Assembly (NCBI GenBank): GCA_010030205.1
Contig: RGQD01000013.1
Location: forward strand, 1-34,630
From: Betaproteobacteria bacterium
GTDB lineage: Bacteria; Pseudomonadota; Gammaproteobacteria; Burkholderiales; Burkholderiaceae_C
DNA: 34,630 nucleotides
Direction: 5' to 3'
Of this stretch, positions 28,597 through 34,630 are shown piece by piece. The notes under the pieces are model-generated. The model was not told where the DNA came from. It did not search any database and saw only the letters and a list, made by a program, of their open reading frames with translations. The position numbers were made by a program, and so were the translations under genes. Position 1 is the first letter of the stretch. Every line of letters starts with the position of its first letter.

Positions 28597-30237
28597 TCAG
28601 GCTTTTTGCTTGACGTAACGGCCGGGTGCGGGCTCGATCACCTTATGGCTGCGGTTGCCGTAGGACTTGGGCGCGGCGATCTGCTTGCCGCCCTTATGGC
28701 TCAGCCAATCAGCCCACAGCGGCCACCAGCTGCCAGTCGTCTCGGTCGCGGTCTTGAACCAGTCGTCGGCCTGTCCTGGCAGCTTGTCGTTGATCCAATG
28801 GCTGCGCTTGTTCTTGCTCGCCGGGTTGATCACGCCAGCGATGTGGCCCGAGGCGCCGAGCACGAAGGTCTTGTCCTTGGCGCCTTTGAGAACGCCGGTC
28901 GACGCATAGGCCGCAGCCCAGGGCACGATATGGTCCTCGCGTGACCCGTAGATGAACACCGGGCAGCTGATCTTCGACAAGTCAAGCTTTTCGCCGCAGA
29001 CCGTCAGCGCACCAGGCGCTTTCAAAGTGTTGTCGAGGTAGGTGTGGCGCAGGTACCAGCAGAACATAGGACCCGGCAGGTTGGTCGAGTCACCGTTCCA
29101 GTACAGCAGGTCGAAGGGCGGCGGGGCCTCGCCCTTCAGGTAGTTGCCGACGACGTAGTTCCAAACCAGGTCGTTGGGCCGCAGAAAGCTGAAGGTCGTT
29201 GCCAACTCCTTGCCCTTGAGCAGACCGGGGCCGTTGGGCGCCTCCTCGCCCAGCGTCATTTCGCGCAGCTTGACCGCGGCCTCGTCGATGAAAACGTCGA
29301 GGATGCCGGTATTGCTGAAATCGAGCAAAGTGGTCAGCAAGGTCATCGAATGCGCAGGCTTGTCGCCGTGCGCGGCCAGCACCGCCAGCGCGGTCGCCAA
29401 GATCGTGCCGCCGACGCAAAAGCCCAAGGTATTGATCGTTGCCGCACCGGTGATCGCTTGCACCACCTCAACCGCCTTGATCGCGCCTTGATCGATGTAG
29501 TCGTCCCATGTGGTGGCGGCGAGGCTCTCGTCCGGGTTGCGCCAGCTCACGACAAACACCCGATGGCCTTGCTCGACGGTGTAGCGGATCACCGAGTTCT
29601 CGGGCTGCAGGTCGAGGATGTAGTACTTGTTGATGCAGGGCGGCACGAACAGCATCGGCCGCTCGAAGACCTTGGCAACGTTGCGGCCGACCTCGAACAC
29701 GCTCTCGTCAGTCTGCGACATGTGGCCCTGCTCGATGTCCTTCCAGAGCAGCTGCATGCCATGCGAGATGCTCTCGCCGCCAGTCTCCACCGCCTTGGCC
29801 AGCGCCTCGGGGTTGGTGGCGAGAAAATTGGCCGGGCTGGCCGCATCGACCCACTGTTGGACTGCAAAGCGAATCCGGGCCTTGGTCTTGGCATCGCCCT
29901 GAACACTGTCGGCCATCTGCATCAAGGTGCGGGCGTTGAGCAGGTAGGTCTGCGCTGCCAGCGCCGCAGCCGGGTTGTGCGCCCAAGCGTCGGCCGCAAA
30001 GCGCTTGTCGCCAAGCTTGGCGGCCGCTTGGCCTTGTGGCTGGTGGGTCAGCGCACTGTTCCACATCGACGCTGCCTGCGCCAGATAGTCCGCCTGCAGC
30101 TGGCTCATCGCGTCCATCGGCAGGCTCAGACCCGCCATCGATTGCCACATCTCGCTCATCGCCGATCCCATGGCTTGGGCGTTGGCGGTGATAGTCTGCC
30201 CGACCTCGCTGGGGGCGGGTGCCGTCTGTCTGGTCAT
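28597..30237 (-). CDS. phaC: class I poly(3-hydroxyalkanoate) synthase
   Basis: This granule-bound polymerase links 3-hydroxyacyl-CoA monomers into storage polyester. It has 546 residues from the ATG at 30235-30237, with an AGGAG ribosome site. The lipase-like box is GFCVGG with nucleophile Cys274. The catalytic Asp is in [11 protein letters not shown] and the His in [12 protein letters not shown]. The N-terminal domain ([11 protein letters not shown] onwards) and the length are of class I, so no PhaE/PhaR subunit is expected. It is the first gene of phaC-phaA-phaB. Confidence 0.97.
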   Translation of the reverse strand: MTRQTAPAPSEVGQTITANAQAMGSAMSEMWQSMAGLSLPMDAMSQLQADYLAQAASMWNSALTHQPQGQAAAKLGDKRFAADAWAHNPAAALAAQTYLLNARTLMQMADSVQGDAKTKARIRFAVQQWVDAASPANFLATNPEALAKAVETGGESISHGMQLLWKDIEQGHMSQTDESVFEVGRNVAKVFERPMLFVPPCINKYYILDLQPENSVIRYTVEQGHRVFVVSWRNPDESLAATTWDDYIDQGAIKAVEVVQAITGAATINTLGFCVGGTILATALAVLAAHGDKPAHSMTLLTTLLDFSNTGILDVFIDEAAVKLREMTLGEEAPNGPGLLKGKELATTFSFLRPNDLVWNYVVGNYLKGEAPPPFDLLYWNGDSTNLPGPMFCWYLRHTYLDNTLKAPGALTVCGEKLDLSKISCPVFIYGSREDHIVPWAAAYASTGVLKGAKDKTFVLGASGHIAGVINPASKNKRSHWINDKLPGQADDWFKTATETTGSWWPLWADWLSHKGGKQIAAPKSYGNRSHKVIEPAPGRYVKQKA

Positions 30238-30371
30238 GTGAATCTCCTGATCCGATACGCTGGTGGCGCGCCTATGTACGATGCTGTACAAGGGTTCACT
30301 TTGTACGCCAACAAGCTTACCGCATGATGACGTAAATTTTCAATAAGCGATATTTCGTACCGCCATCTGAA
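30238..30371 (-). promoter_or_regulatory. phaC upstream region with GTACAA inverted repeat
   Basis: GTACAA (30286-30291) and TTGTAC (30301-30306) form a perfect inverted repeat with a 9-bp spacer, and a further TGTAC lies at 30275-30279. On the minus strand a TTGAAA at 30338-30343 and a weaker TAAGCT at 30314-30319, 18 bp apart, could be the promoter; the inverted repeat would then cover the transcription start. This suggests a repressor site. Which protein binds is unknown. Confidence 0.4.
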
Positions 30372-30656
30372 ATGCATATTGTTACCGTTGCTTGGATATT
30401 TGTGGTGCTGCTGATGGCAGCCGCCGAAGCGAGCTCGACGCAAGGCACGCTGCTCGGCGCCTTGTTCACGCTGTTGCTGTACGGCGCCCTGCCGCTGAGC
30501 ATCGTGCTCTACGTGATGGGCACACCGGCGCGCCGGCGTGCCCGTTTGGCTGCCGAGACCCGCGCGGCCGAGCGCAGCGCGGGATCAGCCCCCGACAGCG
30601 ACGGCGGCAGCCATACGCCCGGTGTGGCCGTCGCGCCTGAACGAGAAAAACCGTGA
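30372..30656 (+). CDS. small predicted membrane protein
   Basis: This 94-residue protein starts with two hydrophobic segments (residues about 3-20 and 27-50) followed by a basic stop-transfer patch (TPARRRARL) and a polar, low-complexity tail. It is divergent from phaC. Its last 72 bases overlap the 3' end of pgeF on the opposite strand. I recognise no functional family. The membrane helices and GC-rich third positions support it as a real gene. Confidence 0.65.
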   Translation: MHIVTVAWIFVVLLMAAAEASSTQGTLLGALFTLLLYGALPLSIVLYVMGTPARRRARLAAETRAAERSAGSAPDSDGGSHTPGVAVAPEREKP

Positions 30657-31376
30657 CGCGTCGCTGACCGTGCACCAGGTCCCACCACTGATTTGATGCA
30701 CGCCCAGCGTCGCCAAGCGACGTCGGGCCAGCCCGGCCAGGTCTGCACGCCAGCGAAGACTGCCGTCCGGCCTGGGGCTGGGACGAAACAGCGTCGCATC
30801 AGTCCTGCGCGGGTCAACACCAAAGGCCTGCAACACGTCTTCACCGACCTCGAAGGCCTGCGGTCCGATGCAAGGACCCAGCCAGGCCAGCAACTGATCG
30901 GCCGGACAGCCGGCGAGCTTGCACAGCGCCGAGACGCTTTGGTCTATCACCCCGGCCGCCAGCCCGCGCCAGCCGGCATGGACCGCACCGACCGCAAGAC
31001 CGTCAGCGCTGCACAACAGCAAGGGCAGGCAGTCGGCCACCAGCACGGTGCAAGCCAGGCCTGGCTCGCGGCTGATGCTGGCATCGGCCTGCAGCAATTC
31101 GCGGCCTGCTTGCAGGTCGGCAGCCGTCAGCGTGACGACAGTCGCGCCGTGAACCTGGTTCAGCCACACCGGCGCTGCGCCCAGCGCCTGCGAAAAATGT
31201 CGCTGGTTCTGAAACACCGATTCAGGCTTGTCAGCCCCCGCTCCGCCGAGCGCCGGCGGGCGCAGGTTCAGGCTGTCAAAAGGTGCTTCACTGACGCCAC
31301 CGGACCGGGTGCTCATCAGCGCGCTGACATGGGCTGGCGCCGGCCAGTCAGGGCGCAAGGCCTGGGGCAGCCTCAT
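30585..31376 (-). CDS. pgeF: peptidoglycan editing factor PgeF (YfiH/DUF152 family)
   Basis: This multicopper-oxidase-like fold (DUF152) protein has 263 residues. In Escherichia coli the family member removes wrongly placed residues from peptidoglycan precursors. Family blocks are LNQVHGATVV, VADCLPLLLCS and VGAVHAGWRGLAAGV, holding the metal or active-site His and Cys, then GPCIGPQAFEVG and FFSFRRDGHTGRM near the end. Its ATG shares one base with the maiA stop (TGATG), so the two are translationally coupled. Confidence 0.93.
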   Translation of the reverse strand: MRLPQALRPDWPAPAHVSALMSTRSGGVSEAPFDSLNLRPPALGGAGADKPESVFQNQRHFSQALGAAPVWLNQVHGATVVTLTAADLQAGRELLQADASISREPGLACTVLVADCLPLLLCSADGLAVGAVHAGWRGLAAGVIDQSVSALCKLAGCPADQLLAWLGPCIGPQAFEVGEDVLQAFGVDPRRTDATLFRPSPRPDGSLRWRADLAGLARRRLATLGVHQISGGTWCTVSDASRFFSFRRDGHTGRMAAAVAVGG

Positions 31377-32008
31377 CAGAAAGCGTCGGGACAGGCGTCG
31401 GGGTGCGTCTTGGAAAACACGTCTTGCTGCAGACAGGTCCCGAAGACGCGCATCACGTTGGGCACATGCTCGGTGCGGCAGTTGAAGCGCTGCGCATTGA
31501 AGACCTGTGGCACCAAGACGCAGTCGGCCACGGTCGGCGTGTCACCGTGGCAGTAGCGACCAGGCTGCGCAGCGAGTTGGCGCTCGACCACCTCCAGGCC
31601 GGTCTCGACCCAATGGCGGTACCAGCGGTTCTTGTCGTCCTCGCTGAGCTTGAGGTCGCGCGTCAGATAGCGCAGCACGCGCAGGTTGTTCAGCGGATGA
31701 ATCTCGCAGGCCATGTCGTGCGCCAGCGCGCGCACCCTGGCCCGGCCCAGCGCGTCGGCCGGCAGCAAGGGCGGCTGAGGATGGGTCTCGTCCAGGTATT
31801 CGATGATCGCCAGCGACTGGGTCAACACCGCGTCGCCGTCCTTGAGCAAAGGCACCAAGCGCGAGGCTGAGACCGTCGAGTAGGACTCGCCCAGTTGCTC
31901 GCTGTTGGCCAAGTGCACCGGCATGTAGTCGTAGGCCAGACCCTTGATCGCCAGCGCGATCCGCACCCGGTATGAGGCCGAAGACCTGAAGTAGTTGTAC
32001 AGCTCCAT
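31376..32008 (-). CDS. maiA: maleylacetoacetate / maleylpyruvate isomerase (zeta-class GST)
   Basis: This glutathione-dependent cis-trans isomerase acts in tyrosine/homogentisate or gentisate breakdown. It has 210 residues. The N-terminal thioredoxin-like domain carries the zeta-class motif SSASYRVRIALAIKG, with SRLVPLL and QSLAIIEYLDE following. The C-terminal helical domain has TPTVADCVLVPQVFNAQRF. An FAH-family hydrolase gene is directly upstream, 28 bp away, which is the expected next enzyme. No ring-cleaving dioxygenase is in the window, so the pathway cannot be decided. Confidence 0.92.
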   Translation of the reverse strand: MELYNYFRSSASYRVRIALAIKGLAYDYMPVHLANSEQLGESYSTVSASRLVPLLKDGDAVLTQSLAIIEYLDETHPQPPLLPADALGRARVRALAHDMACEIHPLNNLRVLRYLTRDLKLSEDDKNRWYRHWVETGLEVVERQLAAQPGRYCHGDTPTVADCVLVPQVFNAQRFNCRTEHVPNVMRVFGTCLQQDVFSKTHPDACPDAF

Positions 32009-32036
32009 CGAAAGGCCTCCTTGAAAAAGCCCGCTG

Positions 32037-32735
32037 TCAGCCCTGCTTGATCCTGAGTTGCAGGCTGCCCAGTCCTTCGACCCGGCCTTCGATCAGGTCG
32101 CCCGGGACGACCGCCGCAACGCCGGACGGCGTGCCGGTGAAGATCAGGTCGCCCGCTTGCAGCGTCCAGGCATTGGACAGCGTTTCGATGGTCTCGGCGA
32201 CGTTCCAGATCAACTCGCTCAGATCGCCGCTCTGGCGTTGCACGCCGTTGACCGACAGGCTGATCGCGCCGCGCTTGAGCTCGCCGGTCTGTGCAATGGC
32301 ATGCAGCGGGCCGATCGGCGCCGACTCATCGAAGGCTTTGCCGATGCTCCACGGCCGGCCCTGCTTCTTCATGTCGTTTTGCAGGTCACGTCGGGTCATG
32401 TCCAGGCCTATCGCATAGCCCCAGATGTGGCGCACGGCGTCGGCCGCTTTGATGTTGCGGCCGCCGATGCCGATCGCCACCACCAGTTCGATCTCGTGGT
32501 GCAGGTTGGCAGTCAGCGGCGGATAAGCCATCTCGCCGACCACGCCGTCAGCGACCGGCAGCACCGTGTCGCCAGGCTTGAGAAAAAAGAACGGCGGCTC
32601 ACGGCCAGTGAAACCCATCTCCTGGGCATGCTCGGCATAGTTGCGGCCAACACAGTAGATGCGGCGGACCGGAAACACGCCACCGCCGAAGACCGGCACG
32701 GTGGGCTGGGTGGGCACAGGAATGACGTGGTTCAT
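32037..32735 (-). CDS. fumarylacetoacetate hydrolase family protein (fumarylpyruvate hydrolase-like)
   Basis: This 232-residue hydrolase starts at the ATG at 32733-32735; the upstream in-frame extension has no support. It has the FAH fold: RRIYCVGRNYAEHAQEMGF, FFFLKPGDTVLP, the metal-ligand block HHEIELVVAIG, GLDMTRRDLQ, and the C-terminal LIFTGTPSGVAAVVPGD. Its length and the CVGRNYAEHA start resemble NagK-type fumarylpyruvate hydrolases. With the isomerase next to it, it would split the trans product into fumarate and pyruvate or acetoacetate. Confidence 0.92.
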   Translation of the reverse strand: MNHVIPVPTQPTVPVFGGGVFPVRRIYCVGRNYAEHAQEMGFTGREPPFFFLKPGDTVLPVADGVVGEMAYPPLTANLHHEIELVVAIGIGGRNIKAADAVRHIWGYAIGLDMTRRDLQNDMKKQGRPWSIGKAFDESAPIGPLHAIAQTGELKRGAISLSVNGVQRQSGDLSELIWNVAETIETLSNAWTLQAGDLIFTGTPSGVAAVVPGDLIEGRVEGLGSLQLRIKQG

Positions 32736-32813
32736 GGCAGGTGGTCGGAAAAAGGGGTTGATCGGGGGCCGATGCAGAATCATGCCACGGGCCCGGCTAC
32801 ACTTTTACCCACG

Positions 32814-33356
32814 ATGATCGAGACCCGCCGAATCAAACACTGCCGCCAATGCGGCACCGCCGTGGCCTACCGCCAGCCCGACGACGACAACCGCGAACGC
32901 GCGGTCTGCGGCGCTTGCACCACGATCCACTACGAGAACCCGCTCAATGTCGTCGGCACGGTGCCGGTGTGGGGCGAGCAGGTGCTGCTGTGCCGGCGCG
33001 CGATCGAACCGCGCTATGGCTACTGGACCTTGCCCGCAGGTTTCATGGAGCTTGGCGAGACCGTGGCCGATGGCGCGCTGCGCGAAACTGTCGAGGAAGC
33101 CGGCGCGCGGGTTGAAATGCAGGACTTGTTCACGATGATGAACGTCGTGCGGGTCGGCCAGGTGCACTTCTTCTACCGCGCCCGCATGCTCGACACGACG
33201 CTGAACCCGGGTGTCGAAACCTTGGAAGCGCGCTTGTTCCTCGAGCACGAAATCCCCTGGGACGAGATCGCTTTTCACACTGTTCGCGACACGCTGAAAC
33301 ACTACTTCGCCTGCCGCCAAAGCGGCCAGTACCCGCTGCACTGCGCGGACATCTAA
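32814..33356 (+). CDS. Nudix hydrolase with N-terminal zinc ribbon
   Basis: This 180-residue protein hydrolyses a nucleoside diphosphate derivative. A zinc ribbon comes first (CRQCG and CGAC, residues about 8-35). The Nudix box is complete: GFMELGETVADGAL followed by RETVEEAGA, with the metal-binding REx2EE Glu residues. The ribbon and layout resemble NudC-like or ADP-ribose pyrophosphatases, but the substrate is not fixed. A much longer in-frame extension reaches back to 32058; it is antisense to the FAH-family gene and is rejected. Confidence 0.92.
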   Translation: MIETRRIKHCRQCGTAVAYRQPDDDNRERAVCGACTTIHYENPLNVVGTVPVWGEQVLLCRRAIEPRYGYWTLPAGFMELGETVADGALRETVEEAGARVEMQDLFTMMNVVRVGQVHFFYRARMLDTTLNPGVETLEARLFLEHEIPWDEIAFHTVRDTLKHYFACRQSGQYPLHCADI

Positions 33357-33378
33357 ACCCGGCAGCTAAACCCGGCAG
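33353..33378. repeat. 13-bp tandem duplication at convergent gene ends
   Basis: CTAAACCCGGCAG occurs twice in a row (33353-33365, 33366-33378). The first copy holds the TAA stop of the Nudix gene and the second the TAG stop of the minus-strand serine hydrolase, so the duplication separates two convergent stop codons. Confidence 0.95.
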
Positions 33379-34565
33379 TTGCCCGCCGCGTCGACGAATG
33401 CCATGAATTCGGCATCGCGGTCGTGGTCGCCGGCATGCACATAAGGCGGCTGCGGAAATGCCGCCAGACAGACGACCACCAGGCGGCGCTGGCGATGGAT
33501 GTAGATGAACTGGCCGGCAAAGCCGCGCGCGATCATCGCGCCATCGCCGGTCAACCACCAGCTGTAACCGTAGCCAGTCAAGCGGGTCGAACGCACGGCT
33601 TGGATCGCCAAGGTTTCGGGCGGCAGCGCAAACGCTGGCCGCGCCACTTCATCGATCCAGCCGGCGGGCAACAAGCGACGCCCGTCTACCACGCCGTCAT
33701 CGGCGACCAACTGCGCAAAGCGGCCGAAATCACGCAAGGCCATCCCGGCCCGGCTGCCGCCGATCTCCTGACCGTCTTGGGACTCGACGGTGAAGAACGC
33801 ATCGAACTCCATGCCACAGGGCTGCCAGATGCGCTCGGCCATGTAGTCGGCGAGCCGCCTGCCGGTGGCCGCGCTGATCACCGCGCCCAGCAAGTAGGTG
33901 TCGCCGCTGTTGTAGCACCAGCGGGTACCTGGTTCGTGGACCGCGGGCAGCTGACGCATGATCTCGAACACGCCCCCAGGCACTTGATGGGCCAGCGAGC
34001 GGCTGTAGCGGTTGACGTCAGAGTCCCGGTCCGGATAGACCTCGGTCCAACCCACGCCCGACGACATGGTCAGCAGATGACGAACCGTCACCCGGTCGTA
34101 AGCCGACCCGGCCAGCGCCGGCAACCAGCGCACCACCGGCAGGTCCAGCCCGGGCAGCGAACCATCGGCCAGCGCGACGCCGACCAGCATGGCCGTCATC
34201 GACTTGATGGTCGACATCGTGCTCCAGCGGTCGCCCGGACGCAGACCGAGTCCGTATTGCTCGAGCACAAGTCGTCCGTCACGCACCACCAGCAAGCCGG
34301 CCACTGTGTTGCGGTCGAAGAAATCGGCGACGCTTCTCGCTGCGCCGCCGCTGTCAAAGATCGGTGCGATCTGCGGGCCGCGCTGCCAATCGCGTGGCTG
34401 CGGCCCACGCTCGATGCGGCGCGACGCGAACAGCCGATCAACCATGCGATAGCCATGGCTTTGCAGACCCGGCGGCCAGAGCAAAAAGTCCTCGGCACGC
34501 GGCAAATGTTCGACCGGCAACGCCAGCGTCGCGCCTGGTGGTGGCGTTGGATCCCTCTTGTTCAT
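33366..34565 (-). CDS. serine hydrolase, class C beta-lactamase family
   Basis: This penicillin-binding-protein-like esterase or peptidase has 399 residues from the ATG at 34563-34565; a TTG at 34583 would add six residues. The nucleophile motif SxxK is STIK in TMSTIKSMTAM. The second motif is YNS in WCYNSGDTYLLG, replacing the usual YSN/YAN with YNS. A third block near the end, ARGFAGQFIYIHRQ, fills the KTG-like HxG strand position. No signal peptide is evident, so a cytoplasmic esterase role is likely. It converges on the Nudix gene. Confidence 0.9.
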   Translation of the reverse strand: MNKRDPTPPPGATLALPVEHLPRAEDFLLWPPGLQSHGYRMVDRLFASRRIERGPQPRDWQRGPQIAPIFDSGGAARSVADFFDRNTVAGLLVVRDGRLVLEQYGLGLRPGDRWSTMSTIKSMTAMLVGVALADGSLPGLDLPVVRWLPALAGSAYDRVTVRHLLTMSSGVGWTEVYPDRDSDVNRYSRSLAHQVPGGVFEIMRQLPAVHEPGTRWCYNSGDTYLLGAVISAATGRRLADYMAERIWQPCGMEFDAFFTVESQDGQEIGGSRAGMALRDFGRFAQLVADDGVVDGRRLLPAGWIDEVARPAFALPPETLAIQAVRSTRLTGYGYSWWLTGDGAMIARGFAGQFIYIHRQRRLVVVCLAAFPQPPYVHAGDHDRDAEFMAFVDAAGNCRV

Positions 34566-34630
34566 GGCTGGAACCCGCTTCAAGTCGTCGCCGCCGTCAC
34601 ACGCCAGATCACGTTGCCGACATCGTCAGC

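Noticed and set aside
29044-30327. Plus-strand open frame of 427 codons
   Set aside because: It is antisense to phaC and has no family features.
32058-32813. Long N-terminal extension of the Nudix gene
   Set aside because: It is antisense to the FAH-family gene, and the ATG at 32814 starts exactly at the zinc ribbon.

Overview
The window looks like a chromosome segment of a high-GC betaproteobacterium, most likely order Burkholderiales (Rubrivivax/Leptothrix-like lineages). The evidence is the gene content and order: phaC-phaA-phaB, map-glnD-mnmH, a proteobacterial single-chain purL, and a maleylpyruvate/maleylacetoacetate isomerase next to an FAH-family hydrolase. The placement rests on recognised protein motifs, not on a database search.

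Left part (1-6.1 kb): an IS481-type transposase remnant and an unrecognised 3' gene end, then a LacI-family repressor facing a ribose-type ABC importer (ATPase, periplasmic binding protein, permease on the minus strand). A class III CoA-transferase is transcribed divergently from the importer. This reads as one LacI-controlled uptake/catabolism locus of unknown substrate.

Central part (6.2-13.8 kb): a phototrophy island. It holds a MerR-type regulator with a LitR/CarH-like layout but no visible B12 motif, a fasciclin remnant, an intact secreted fasciclin protein, a green-type proteorhodopsin with all proton-pump residues, a single reading frame joining phytoene desaturase (CrtI) to phytoene synthase (CrtB), lycopene cyclase (CrtY), and a Brp/Blh beta-carotene cleavage enzyme. 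Together these would take GGPP to retinal and load the rhodopsin; no crtE is present here. The CrtB end appears frameshifted by a 5-bp tandem duplication. The blh gene carries in frame a 75-bp palindromic repeat that also occurs at the left edge of the window.

Middle part (13.8-17.1 kb): a decaying zone with a MarR remnant, an intact Tat-lipoprotein nitroreductase, a methyltransferase gene with an internal deletion, an NTF2-like protein, heptanucleotide tandem repeats at gene ends and GC-rich hairpins.

Right part (17.1-34.6 kb): conserved core genes. These are purL (minus), map-glnD-mnmH (plus), an lldP fragment, the phaC-phaA-phaB polyhydroxybutyrate operon (minus), a small membrane protein, an FAH-family hydrolase-maiA-pgeF cluster (minus), a Nudix hydrolase (plus) and a class C beta-lactamase-fold serine hydrolase (minus).
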